Below are positions 1-7,777 of a stretch of DNA of 9,660 nt, piece by piece. The stretch covers positions 1-9,660 of the forward strand of contig NZ_JNYZ01000068.1 of the NCBI RefSeq assembly GCF_000717335.1. The letters are read 5' to 3'. The notes under the pieces are model-generated. The model did not search any database and had not been told where the DNA came from. It worked only from the letters and a program-made list of their open reading frames with translations. Within the stretch, counting starts at the first letter, position 1, and every line of letters starts with the position of its first letter. Position numbers and translations under genes: made by a program. This stretch comes from Amycolatopsis jejuensis. GTDB taxonomy: Bacteria > Actinomycetota > Actinomycetes > Mycobacteriales > Pseudonocardiaceae.

Positions 1-1
1 C

Positions 2-172
2 GAAGCCTGGCTGGCGTCGGTCCCGCCCGCTCCCACCTGCCCGGAGGACTACGAGCCGAAGCACGTCAACCGGGTCGCATCCACCAGCCCCGGCAACGCC
101 AACAACAACTACCGAGCCCTCAGCTCCTGGTCCCACTGGCTCGTCGACGAGGACGAGATCGAACAACCACCC
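2..172 (+). pseudogene. N-terminal fragment of tyrosine recombinase (core-binding domain), frame-disrupted
   Basis: The frame starting at base 2 is open from the left edge and reads as the end of a SAM-like core-binding domain of phage/Xer-type integrases. The segment SPGNANNNYRALSSWSHWLV, followed by an acidic DEDEIEQPP, matches the usual pattern in which a helix with N-x-Y-R-A-L is followed by a W-L-V helix and then a Pro-rich linker. In related integrases this linker continues directly into a 'PMARMKPP'-like stretch. Here that stretch exists but sits in the next frame, beginning at 174. Removing one C from the run 170-173 would join the two parts exactly. The fragment is cut by the window edge, so its start is not visible. 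It could be a true pseudogene half or the result of a one-base sequencing error; the sequence alone cannot separate these. Confidence 0.6.
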
Positions 173-173
173 C

Positions 174-794
174 ATGGCCCGAATGAAACCACCGCACATT
201 CCCCCGCAGCCAGTCCCGATCACCCCGGTCGACTTCATCCAACAGGTCCTCCACGACTGCCAAGGACGCGACTTCCTCAGCCGCCGCGACGAAGCCATCA
301 TCCGCCTTCTGTGGGACACCGGCGGACGACTGTCCGAAATCGCCACCATCGACCTCGAACTCTCCCGCCGGGTCGTCAACGTCCTCGGCAAAGGCGGAAA
401 GTGGCGGGCTCTGCCCTTCGGACCCGCCACCGGCAAAGCCATCGGCCGCTACCTCCGCGTCCGCCCACGCCACCCGCACACCGACAGCACCACCACACTC
501 TGGCTCGGCGACATCCGCCGCCACGGACCACTCTCCGCCAACGGCATCAAACTCATGCTCCGCCGCCGCGGCGACACCGCCAACGCCCGCGCCACCCTCG
601 GCCGCAACCTCCACGCCCACCTCGGCCGACACTTCCAATCCCACACCTTCCTCAAAGCCGGCGGCAGCGAAGGCGACCTCATGCTCCTCAACGGATGGAC
701 CACACCCCAAATGGCCCGACGTTACGGCGCCAGCGCCGCCATCGAACGCGCACATGAAGCCGCCCGGAAGATTAGCGTCGGCGATGTTCTCTGA
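174..794 (+). CDS. Tyrosine recombinase/integrase, catalytic domain (probably frameshifted gene)
   Basis: This 206-residue frame is the catalytic domain of a tyrosine site-specific recombinase, which cuts and rejoins DNA through a covalent phosphotyrosine. All catalytic positions are visible: Arg52 in GGRLSE, the beta-hairpin lysine in GKGGKWR (73 or 76), His149-L-G-Arg152, Trp175 in the GW pair, and the nucleophile Tyr184 in ARRYGAS. The C-terminal tail ending ISVGDVL resembles that of many actinobacterial integrases. ATG 174 is the first in-frame start, but no good ribosome site precedes it (a GAGGACGAG stretch is about 19 bases upstream). The missing DNA-gripping domain is encoded just upstream in another frame, so this is more likely the rear half of a broken gene than a complete protein. 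If expressed alone it would probably bind DNA poorly. Domain identity is secure; functional status is not. Confidence 0.75.
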   Translation: MARMKPPHIPPQPVPITPVDFIQQVLHDCQGRDFLSRRDEAIIRLLWDTGGRLSEIATIDLELSRRVVNVLGKGGKWRALPFGPATGKAIGRYLRVRPRHPHTDSTTTLWLGDIRRHGPLSANGIKLMLRRRGDTANARATLGRNLHAHLGRHFQSHTFLKAGGSEGDLMLLNGWTTPQMARRYGASAAIERAHEAARKISVGDVL

Positions 795-1276
795 GCCGGG
801 AATGGATTGACCATAGGCCTCGACCGAATCGGGAACGAATCACACGAACCGCGGACAGCAACGCCGCACCAAGAATCCCGCCCGTACCTGCCGGGTGGTG
901 CAGGACTGGTCCTGCACCACCGACCAATCCGACTCATACAGGCCGGTCCAGAATGAGGGGAACAGGAGAGCCGAGACAGGTTGAACTCCAACCAAGGGAT
1001 CATGAGTCCTCCTGGACTGGGCGCTGCACGGGAATGCGCTGCCGCGTGCTGCGGAGTATTTGACCGCAGACGAGGGCGCATATTGGCGTTCTGAAGGCCC
1101 GAGAAGTGGCAACGAGCTGGCTCGTCTGTTCGGCGGTCATGGCGACCCATTGTTCGCGTGGAAATTGGCTAATCCTGTTTTCTTCTTCCGTGAAAGGACT
1201 CGCCGCGCCTCCGAGCAGACTTCGAACGACGGCACCATTGCGTTTGGCGAGGTCCGCGGGTGATTGCGGAAGTCAT
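795..1276. other. Intergenic region without a recognisable gene
   Basis: Between the integrase stop and the end of the FAD oxidoreductase gene I recognise no protein family on either strand. The stretch is less GC-biased than its surroundings and has several stops. A + strand frame is open from 1006 to 1263, with a possible TTG start at 1060 and a GGAG only three bases before it; its 67-residue product (MTADEGAYWRSEG...) resembles nothing I know and lacks clear codon bias. It could be a decayed gene remnant. Minus-strand open frames here are rich in Arg, Ser and Pro and look like chance readings. No tRNA, repeat copy of an attachment site or insertion-sequence end was seen. The one clear structure is the palindrome listed separately at 894-921. 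Confidence 0.5.
894..921. repeat. Perfect inverted repeat, 13-bp arms with 2-base centre
   Basis: The left arm GGTGGTGCAGGAC (894-906) is the exact reverse complement of the right arm GTCCTGCACCACC (909-921), separated by TG. The match stops abruptly, because bases 893 and 922 do not pair. It lies 100 bases beyond the integrase stop. As RNA it would form a strong GC-rich hairpin of about 12 pairs with a four-base loop, so it may end transcription. However, no T-run follows on either strand. As DNA, the near-continuous symmetry also fits a dimeric regulator operator or a recombinase recognition site. The repeat itself is certain; its role is not. Confidence 0.85.
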
Positions 1277-2467
1277 TCACCGCATCGCCCCGGCTCCTTC
1301 ATACGGGTGCCGGCTCAGGAGCGGCTCACCTTCGGCGAAGCGAGAAAGCCGGAAATCACGGGGTTCCACCCCGGCCAAGCTGGTCCGGCCGGTGGTGAGC
1401 ACCTCGGCGACCATTCGGCCGACCGCGGGCGCGATCTTGAAGCCGTGTCCGGAAAAGCCGGTCACGAGGAACAGGCCGGTTACCGGGGCGCGGCCGATGA
1501 TCGGGTTGTAGTCGGGGGTCACGTCGTAGCCGCCCGCGTAGCTGTGTGCGACGCGCGGGTCGGGCATGTCCGGCATTCGATGTCCCAGGCGTTCGACGAC
1601 CCTGGTGATGGTTGCGTCACCGGCTCGGTCGGCGTAGTGGTCGGGGTCGATGTACTCGGGCGCCGCGTGGTCGGAGTTGCCGACCAGCACGTGGCCGTTC
1701 GGTTCGCGGCACAGGTACTGCAGGCCGATGAGATCGGAGAACACGGGGACGTCCGGCAGCGGCTCCCCGGGATCCACCAGCACGAGTTCGGCACGCTGGG
1801 ATTGCACCGGAACCTCGAACCCGAGCGGAGCGGTCAGGGCAGGCGCCCACGCGCCGTTGGCCAGGATCACCGAACCTCCGAGCACGCGTTCGCCGTCGGC
1901 CAGCTCGACCCCTCGTACCCCGTCCTCGCCGTCCTGGAGCAGCGAAGTGACCAGTGCGCCCTGCCGGATCCGCACTCCCATCCGGCGAGCCGCGGCGGCG
2001 AAAGCCATCCCCAGCAGGTAGGCGTCGCCCCGGCCGCCTCGGGGCTCGTAGGCGAAGGCGGCGAAGTCGTCGATGTACAGGCCGGGCCACAGGCGGGCCA
2101 TGCGCGCGTGGTCGATCAGCTCGACATCGACCCCCAGACCTTGTTGCAGCGCGACATTCGCCTCCATCGCCTCGACATTCCGCTGCGCGACTCCGACCGC
2201 GTAGCCGCATTGACGCAGCCCCACGTCCTCGCCGAGGACCTCCCCGGCCTGCTCCAGGAAGTCCACGCCGTACTTCGCCATCGCAGCGAGCGAAGGCGTG
2301 CCGTAGTGGCAGCGCACGACGCCGCTCGACTTGCCCGTCATCCCCGAGCACAGGGTCGCTCGTTCGAGAACGAGGATGTCGCGCACTCCCCGGTCGGCGA
2401 GCGAATAGGCGATGCCGAGACCTTCCAACCCGCCCCCGACGATGACGAACTTCACCTGCTCAGACAT
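1277..2467 (-). CDS. FAD-dependent oxidoreductase, DAO family (sarcosine oxidase/D-amino-acid dehydrogenase-like)
   Basis: This is a 396-residue flavoenzyme of the DAO fold, the group holding sarcosine and dimethylglycine oxidases/dehydrogenases and D-amino-acid dehydrogenases. Such enzymes oxidise the C-N bond of secondary amines or amino acids. A Rossmann FAD-binding motif opens the protein (VIVGGGLEGLGIAYSLADRG, about 8-27), followed by the ribose-binding acidic residue Glu35 in LVLER. A KSSGVVRCHYG segment (46-56) and the C-terminal TGFSGHGFKIAPAVG (336-350) are typical of sarcosine oxidase beta-like proteins. The start chosen is ATG at 2467, with GGAGAG (2479-2484) 11 bases upstream; the open frame continues further upstream but there overlaps the transporter gene and has no homology-like content. 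It is the last gene of the operon, 47 bases after the transporter. No signal peptide is seen, so it should be cytoplasmic. The exact substrate (sarcosine, another N-methyl amino acid or a D-amino acid) cannot be read from the sequence. Confidence 0.88.
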   Translation of the reverse strand: MSEQVKFVIVGGGLEGLGIAYSLADRGVRDILVLERATLCSGMTGKSSGVVRCHYGTPSLAAMAKYGVDFLEQAGEVLGEDVGLRQCGYAVGVAQRNVEAMEANVALQQGLGVDVELIDHARMARLWPGLYIDDFAAFAYEPRGGRGDAYLLGMAFAAAARRMGVRIRQGALVTSLLQDGEDGVRGVELADGERVLGGSVILANGAWAPALTAPLGFEVPVQSQRAELVLVDPGEPLPDVPVFSDLIGLQYLCREPNGHVLVGNSDHAAPEYIDPDHYADRAGDATITRVVERLGHRMPDMPDPRVAHSYAGGYDVTPDYNPIIGRAPVTGLFLVTGFSGHGFKIAPAVGRMVAEVLTTGRTSLAGVEPRDFRLSRFAEGEPLLSRHPYEGAGAMR

Positions 2468-2514
2468 AGTGCTGCTTTCTCTCCGTAACGGGGTAAGGCC
2501 GCCACACACCAGCT

Positions 2515-3840
2515 TCAGGGATTCGCCCGTCCGGTCTTGATCGAAAACCGGTAGCTCTCCGGGAATCCCTTGGCCAGCAGCGGAATCGCCACCAATGCGA
2601 TGGCGACGCCGTACACCGCTGCCATCAGGTCGCCCCCGGCATCCACCAACAGCGCGGAAACCAGCGGCGCGGTTCCGGCGAACAACGCATAGGCGAACGT
2701 GTAGGCCATGGACACTGCGGAAAATCGGACCACAGCGGGGAAAACCTCGATGGTGGCGGCATTGCCTGCCGCCTGCACCGCGGCGATCGGCAAAACCAGC
2801 AGCAACTGCGCGACGGCCACCCACACCAGCTCACCGGTCATGATGAGCAGATACGCCGGGATCGTGATCACCGCGATCGAGATCGTCCCGCCGATCAATA
2901 CCGGTTTGCGGCCGATGAAGTCGGTGAGCAGGCCGAAGAGGGTGCATGCGGTGGCGTAACCGAGGAACGCGAACAAGCTGATGACCAGGGCCGTGTTGGT
3001 GGACAGTTTGCCGACGGTGGTCATGTAGGTCGGCATGTAGGCCAGCAGTGTCTGGTAGCCGACGCCGACGAGGGTGTAGAAGCCGAACGCCACGAGCATG
3101 GTCCGCCAGTACTTGCGCACCATCTCGCCGAACTTGGGGATGGCGATGGTCTTGTCGTTCTTGACCTCGGTGTAGACCTCGCTCTCCTTGATCGTGATGC
3201 GCAGGAACATGCCGCCCATGGCGACCAGTCCGCCGATGATGAACGGCCAGCGCCAGCCGCCGCCGGCATACGCTTCCGGGCTGGCCCGGAAGATCAGCAC
3301 CAGTATCGTCGCGGCCGCCGAGCCCACGCTGCCGAAACTCCCGACGAAATTGATCCACATCCCGCGACGGTTCGCCGGCGCGGACTCCGCCGCCAGCGTT
3401 TTCGCTCCGGTCAGTTCACTGCTGGCCGAGAACCCGCCGAGCAGCCGGCACAGCACCAGCAGCGTGGGAGCCAAGAGGCCGATCGTGGCGTAGGACGGGA
3501 TCAGCCCGATGCCGGCGGTGGCGACGCCCATCAGCACGAGCGAGAGCGACAGCGCCGCGCGGCGCCCGACCCGGTCGCCGATGCGGCCGAACACGACACC
3601 GCCAAGTGGGCGCACCACATACGCGACCCCGTAGACGGCGAAGGTCTGCAACAACGCTGCCGCCGGTTCGGTCTTCGGGAAGAACGTGGTGGCGATGGCG
3701 GTGGCGGAAAAGGCGAAGAGCCCGAAGTCGAACCATTCGATGACAGTGCCGATCGACAGGGCCGCGAACATCCTGGGGGTGATGCCCGGCTTCTTCGAGA
3801 CCGGGGCCGGATTCGTTGTCTCCACGGAAGGTGTTTCCAT
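2515..3840 (-). CDS. MFS transporter, metabolite:H+ symporter (MHS) family
   Basis: This 441-residue integral membrane protein is of the major facilitator superfamily, MHS type, to which ProP, KgtP and ShiA belong. These import small organic acids, betaines or amino-acid-like solutes with protons. Visible hallmarks are EWFDFGLF in the first membrane helix (35-42), the loop signature GRIGDRVGRR (85-94), the family segment GGWRWPFIIGG (194-204), and the second-half copy FGLLTDFIGRKPV (302-314). Long hydrophobic segments throughout fit 12 helices, and a roughly 25-residue polar tail precedes the first. ATG 3840 is supported by AGGAG (3849-3853) eight bases upstream. It lies 33 bases after the HyuB gene and 47 bases before the FAD enzyme, so it probably imports the substrate of this pathway. 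The solute itself is not predictable. Confidence 0.92.
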   Translation of the reverse strand: METPSVETTNPAPVSKKPGITPRMFAALSIGTVIEWFDFGLFAFSATAIATTFFPKTEPAAALLQTFAVYGVAYVVRPLGGVVFGRIGDRVGRRAALSLSLVLMGVATAGIGLIPSYATIGLLAPTLLVLCRLLGGFSASSELTGAKTLAAESAPANRRGMWINFVGSFGSVGSAAATILVLIFRASPEAYAGGGWRWPFIIGGLVAMGGMFLRITIKESEVYTEVKNDKTIAIPKFGEMVRKYWRTMLVAFGFYTLVGVGYQTLLAYMPTYMTTVGKLSTNTALVISLFAFLGYATACTLFGLLTDFIGRKPVLIGGTISIAVITIPAYLLIMTGELVWVAVAQLLLVLPIAAVQAAGNAATIEVFPAVVRFSAVSMAYTFAYALFAGTAPLVSALLVDAGGDLMAAVYGVAIALVAIPLLAKGFPESYRFSIKTGRANP

Positions 3841-3873
3841 TTCCGGAACTCCTGAGGGATCGGGGAAAGACAG

Positions 3874-5589
3874 TCAGTTCGCCGGATCGCTGATCCGGGC
3901 AGCGTGCAGTGTCGGGAGATCGACTCGGACGCCGTAGAGACGTTCGGCTGCCTCGGCGGTGAGCAGTTCGTCCCGCACGTCCCGCAGGACGAGCATCGGA
4001 TCCCGCTGCCGGGGGTCGCCGAACCCACCGCCCCCGGGGGTCCGGAGGGTGACGGCGCCGGTCTGCCGCCGGAGTGCCAAGGCGCCGACCCGGTGTGGAA
4101 TCTCCAGCGGGGCAACGGGTTCACCGTCCAGCAGGATCCGGGTCGGGGTGCCGGGATTGCCGTCGTCCAGGCCGTCGGGTGGGAACTCCAGCTGGTTCAC
4201 GCTGGCCGCCATGGTGAACTGCGCCGCCTCGTCCCGTGGTGCCCGCACCACGGTCTGCAGGCCGTATCCTCCGCGCATGCGGCCGGTCCCGGCCGATTCC
4301 GGGAGGAGTTCGTTGCTCTCGACATGCGCTCCGATGGTGGACTCGAAGACCTCCACCGGGATGGTGGTGGAGCTGGTCGGATAGCAGATCGCATCGACGC
4401 CGTCGGTGTCCTCGCCGGCTCCCATGCCGCCACCGTGCATGAAGATCGTGCTCAACGGCACGCCCTGGGGATCGGTGCCGATGAAGCGCATCCCGCTCTG
4501 GAACCCGCTCGGGGCCGTGGTGTGCGGGGCGATCCCGGCGAGTGCGCCTTGCACGATCGGCACGGTCTGCCAGCCGACCTTGGTCCGGTCGTTGACCGAG
4601 GCCGGGTACTCCGGATTGAGTACCGAGCCCTCGGGGGCATGCACGGTGATCGGCCGGAACAGCCCCTGGTTGCTGGGAATGTGCGGGGTGAGGACGCAAT
4701 TCAGCGCGTACGTCGTGCGGGCGACGGTGAAGCTCATGGTCGAGTTGATCCCGCCGTGGGGGTGCTGCGGTGGCACGTCGACATAGTCGACTTCCAGCTC
4801 GTCACCGCGGATGCGTACCACCGCGCCGATCGTCATCGGGCCGTCGGGGCCGTGGAAGGTGTGCTCGTAGGGGTAGTCGCCGTCGGGCAGGCTCGCGATG
4901 GTCTCGCGCATGGCCCGCTCGGCACGGGTCTGCACGGCATCCGAGAGCTCCTGCAGGTCGTCGAGGCCGTACTCGTCGAGCAGGTCCACCGCGTGCCGCG
5001 CGGCGACGCCGGTGGCGGTGACGATGGCCGCGAGGTCGCCGAGGACCATCTCCGGCGCCCGGACGCTCCCCCGGAGAGTCGTGAAGATCGCCTCGTTGGG
5101 AGTTCCGCCGGCATACAGCTTCAGCGGCGGGAAGTGCACTCCTTCTTCGTAGACCGAGCGCGCCGCCGACTGGTTGAGCAGGCCACCGATGTCGCTGACA
5201 TGCGCGATGGAACCCGCGAACCCGGCCAGCTTGCCGTGCTTGAAGAACGGCGTCACCACACTGACATCGGGCAGGTGCCCCGCCCCGATCCACGGATCGT
5301 TGGTGAACAGCACGTCCCCTTCGCGCAGCGTTTCGGCGGGGAAGCGCTTGAGCAGCTCCCCGGCCACCCGCGGGAGGGTGAGGTTGAAGGTCGGGTTGCT
5401 GGTCGCGGCGTGCGCGACCGACCAGCCGCGCGCGTCCATGATCTCGCACCCGAGATCGTTGGCGGCCGAGATCAGGGTGCTCAGCGCGGTGCGCCTCAGC
5501 ACGGTCTGCATTTCCGCGGCGATGCTCTCCAGGCGGCCCCACACCACCTCGAGCGTGATCGGATCGTCGAAGATCGACGGTGACATCAT
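3874..5589 (-). CDS. hyuB: Hydantoinase/oxoprolinase subunit B (HyuB family)
   Basis: This 571-residue protein belongs to the hydantoinase B/oxoprolinase family, which partners HyuA-type proteins to hydrolyse cyclic amides (5-oxoproline, N-methylhydantoin) in an ATP-dependent way. The domain fills the chain. Family motifs seen are NDPWIGAGHLPD (97-108) and HVSDIGG (130-136), which carry likely metal-binding His/Asp residues, then EGVHFPPLKL (149-158), SAGTGRMRGGYG (432-443) and the Gly-rich TPGGGGFGDP (517-526). The length is normal for a stand-alone B subunit. The start is ATG 5589, whose ATGA overlaps the HyuA stop. A second ATG follows immediately at 5586, so the protein may begin one residue later. 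GGAAGGGG (5597-5604), inside the end of hyuA, is a good ribosome site. Acetophenone and acetone carboxylases share this family, so carboxylation rather than hydrolysis remains possible, but only two subunits are present here. Confidence 0.93.
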   Translation of the reverse strand: MMSPSIFDDPITLEVVWGRLESIAAEMQTVLRRTALSTLISAANDLGCEIMDARGWSVAHAATSNPTFNLTLPRVAGELLKRFPAETLREGDVLFTNDPWIGAGHLPDVSVVTPFFKHGKLAGFAGSIAHVSDIGGLLNQSAARSVYEEGVHFPPLKLYAGGTPNEAIFTTLRGSVRAPEMVLGDLAAIVTATGVAARHAVDLLDEYGLDDLQELSDAVQTRAERAMRETIASLPDGDYPYEHTFHGPDGPMTIGAVVRIRGDELEVDYVDVPPQHPHGGINSTMSFTVARTTYALNCVLTPHIPSNQGLFRPITVHAPEGSVLNPEYPASVNDRTKVGWQTVPIVQGALAGIAPHTTAPSGFQSGMRFIGTDPQGVPLSTIFMHGGGMGAGEDTDGVDAICYPTSSTTIPVEVFESTIGAHVESNELLPESAGTGRMRGGYGLQTVVRAPRDEAAQFTMAASVNQLEFPPDGLDDGNPGTPTRILLDGEPVAPLEIPHRVGALALRRQTGAVTLRTPGGGGFGDPRQRDPMLVLRDVRDELLTAEAAERLYGVRVDLPTLHAARISDPAN

Positions 5590-5604
5590 GCCGGCGCCCC
5601 TTCC
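5584..5604 (-). promoter_or_regulatory. Translational coupling site: hyuA stop / hyuB start with internal ribosome site
   Basis: On the minus strand, GGAAGGGG (5604-5597) lies seven bases before ATG 5589. The hyuA stop TGA (5588-5586) is nested in ATGA, followed by a second in-frame ATG at 5586. The four-base overlap lets a ribosome finishing HyuA restart at once on HyuB, which fits two subunits needed in equal amounts. Confidence 0.75.
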
Positions 5605-7730
5605 GGTGCAGTGGTGACAAGGAGGTTGCGGTACTCGTCGACGACCCCGGTGCTGCCCGGGGGAACGAGCACGGTGGACTCCCGCTCCTCCACGACCGCC
5701 GGGCCGGAAACGGTCGCGCCCGCCGCCAGCCGGTACCGGTCGTACACCGCGGTGTCCACATAGGATCCAGTCTCGAACCAGTAGACGGGCCGGTGCGCCT
5801 GTGGCACCGGTGGTTCGCCCGTCGCGGGCTGCCTGGCCGGCCGCACCTCGCTCAGGGTGCCGGTGGACACCACCCGCCAGGTCACGATCTCCACCGGTAC
5901 GCCGTCGAGGACATGCCCGTAGAGATCACGGTAGGCCTTGGTGAACTCGGCGAGGATCACGTCCTGGCTGTGCTCGTCGAGAACCCCGGCGGGCAGGTCG
6001 ATGGAAATCTCGTTGATCTGACCGGCGAACCGGGCGTCCGCGCGGCGCGTGACGGAGATGCCCTCCGGCGCGACCCCGGACTCGGCCACCACCGTGCGCC
6101 CCTGCTGCTCCAGGTCCTGAAGCAGGTCGTTGACAGCGCTCCAGTCGGTGACCCGCACGAGCCGCGGGTCGGACTGGGAGAATTCGAACGACACCGGCGC
6201 GACCAGGAACCCGATCGCGGACAGCACACCGGCCGCGAGCGGGTAGATGATCCGGTCCTGCTTGAGCAACCGGGCCACGCCGGCCGCGTGGATCGGCCCG
6301 GCTCCGCCGGAAGCCAGCAACGCGTACTGCCGTGGGTCGCGGCCCCGCTCGATGATGTGGATCTTCGCTGCGGCGGCCATGTTTTCGACTACCAGCTGGT
6401 GAATGCCCCACGCGGCTTCGGTGAGCGAGATACCCAGCGGGGTGGCAACCTTTTCCTCGATCGCGCGCACCGCCGCATCCCGATCCAATGCCATTTCCCC
6501 GCCGAGGAAGGTGCCGGCGTCGAGGTAGCCGAGCACCAGTGCCGCATCGGTGACCGTGGGCTCCCGGCCGCCCTGGCCGTAACACGCCGGTCCGGGATCG
6601 GCCCCCGCCGACGTGGGACCGACCTTGAGCAAGCCGAGTTCGTTGATCCAGGCGATACTGCCCCCGCCCGCCCCGATCTCGATCATGTCCACGGACGGGA
6701 ACTGGATCGGCAGGCCCGACCCCTTCTTGAACCGGTGGACCCGGGCGACCTCCAGGTGATGCGCGATCGACGGCGCGCCGTCCTGGATGAGGCAGATCTT
6801 GGCGGTGGTGCCGCCCATGTCGAACGCGATGAGATCCGCTGCCCCGCAGGTGCGGCCGATGAAGGCGGCCCCGATCGCGCCGCCCGCCGGACCGGATTCG
6901 ATCAACCTGACCGGATACTCGGTGGCGGTTTCCACCGTCGCGATGCCGCCTGAGGAGAGCATCAGGTACAGGCGGCCGCGGTAACCCAGCTCCCGCAAGG
7001 CCTGTGCGAGCGAACCGAGGTAGTGCTTCGTGATCGGCCGCACGTAGGCGTTCGCGACCGTGGTGCTCGTACGTTCGTACTCGCGGATCTCCGGCGCAAC
7101 GTCGCTGGAAACCGAGATGTCCACCTCGGGCCAGAGCTCGCGCACGATCCGGGCGGTCTCCTGCTCGTTGGCCGGGTTGCGGTACGAGTGCAGGAAGCTG
7201 ATCGCCAGGCTGTGCAACGGTTCGGTCGCACCTGCATGTTCGCGGTCCTTCGCGTCCTCGGCGCGGATCCGCTCCACCACTCGCGCAACGTCGTCCGGGT
7301 CCACCGGCTTGAGCACCCGGCCGTGATGATCGGTGCGTTCGGCGACCCCACGCCGCAGGTAACGGGGCACCAGCGGCTCCGGGAAACGCAGCGCCAGGTC
7401 GTAGATGTCGTAGCGGGCCTCCTCGCGCGTCACGAGAGTGTCCCGGAAACCCTCGGTGGTGAGCAGCGCGACCTTGGCGCCCTTGCGCTCGATCAGCGCA
7501 TTGGTCACCAAAGTGGTGCCGTGAATGACATTCCGGACCGCCGACGCCTCCGATCCGGTCCGCTCCAGCAGCGCCCGCACGCCGGTCAGCGACCCCCGAG
7601 TGGGATCGTCCGGAGTGGTGAGCGTCTTGAAGATCTCGATGGTGCCGGAATCCGTGTCCAGCATTGCGAAGTCGGTGAACGTGCCGCCGATGTCGAAGGC
7701 GATGCGATAAGCCGGGTGTTTCTCTGCCAT
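5586..7730 (-). CDS. hyuA: Hydantoinase/oxoprolinase subunit A (HyuA family, ATP-dependent)
   Basis: This 714-residue protein is the A subunit of an ATP-dependent hydantoinase/5-oxoprolinase-type enzyme, thought to phosphorylate the ring amide so that HyuB can complete the opening. It has the actin-like ATPase fold, with a first phosphate motif FDIGGTFTDF (12-21), the GTTLVTNALIERKGAKVALL strand (71-90), a second phosphate motif FDMGGTTAK (303-311), then GAGGGS (353-358), GADPGPACYG (376-385) and SGGAGPIHAAG (474-484), all standard for the family. The C-terminal domain follows, with RFAGQINEI (568-575 region). The start ATG 7730 is preceded by AAAGG (7736-7740) at five bases and gives the family's usual N-terminus. 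The open frame runs on to 8708, but that part is a shadow of the dipeptidase gene. It sits 47 bases after the dipeptidase and overlaps hyuB by four bases. The precise ring substrate is unknown. Confidence 0.94.
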   Translation of the reverse strand: MAEKHPAYRIAFDIGGTFTDFAMLDTDSGTIEIFKTLTTPDDPTRGSLTGVRALLERTGSEASAVRNVIHGTTLVTNALIERKGAKVALLTTEGFRDTLVTREEARYDIYDLALRFPEPLVPRYLRRGVAERTDHHGRVLKPVDPDDVARVVERIRAEDAKDREHAGATEPLHSLAISFLHSYRNPANEQETARIVRELWPEVDISVSSDVAPEIREYERTSTTVANAYVRPITKHYLGSLAQALRELGYRGRLYLMLSSGGIATVETATEYPVRLIESGPAGGAIGAAFIGRTCGAADLIAFDMGGTTAKICLIQDGAPSIAHHLEVARVHRFKKGSGLPIQFPSVDMIEIGAGGGSIAWINELGLLKVGPTSAGADPGPACYGQGGREPTVTDAALVLGYLDAGTFLGGEMALDRDAAVRAIEEKVATPLGISLTEAAWGIHQLVVENMAAAAKIHIIERGRDPRQYALLASGGAGPIHAAGVARLLKQDRIIYPLAAGVLSAIGFLVAPVSFEFSQSDPRLVRVTDWSAVNDLLQDLEQQGRTVVAESGVAPEGISVTRRADARFAGQINEISIDLPAGVLDEHSQDVILAEFTKAYRDLYGHVLDGVPVEIVTWRVVSTGTLSEVRPARQPATGEPPVPQAHRPVYWFETGSYVDTAVYDRYRLAAGATVSGPAVVEERESTVLVPPGSTGVVDEYRNLLVTTAPEGAPA

Positions 7731-7777
7731 GGGAACCTTTCTGCGGTGTTCGGCAAGTGGAGCGTCACGGGGCGTCG

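Noticed and set aside
722..1150. Minus-strand open frame of 142 residues across the intergenic region
   Set aside because: It overlaps the end of the integrase, has Arg/Ser/Pro-rich content with no motif, and lacks a ribosome site.
795..1276. tRNA gene or attachment site near the integrase
   Set aside because: No cloverleaf-like pattern or T-arm sequence was seen, and no direct repeat pair could be found within the window.
1256..1283. Hairpin at the end of the operon (seven pairs with one bulge, 13-base loop)
   Set aside because: It overlaps the FAD gene's stop codon, is short and bulged and has no T-run. It is too weak to call a terminator.
2468..2824. N-terminal extension of the FAD enzyme to 515 residues
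   Set aside because: The extra part overlaps the end of the transporter gene, and the Rossmann motif begins just after ATG 2467.
3904..5583. Very long + strand open frame (559 residues) opposite hyuB
   Set aside because: It is an antisense shadow caused by high GC at third codon positions. Its product is rich in Arg, Gly, Val and His without family motifs, whereas the minus strand has a full HyuB domain.
5580..6953. Long + strand open frame (457 residues) opposite hyuA
   Set aside because: It is the same GC-driven antisense effect; the HyuA motifs on the minus strand explain this DNA.
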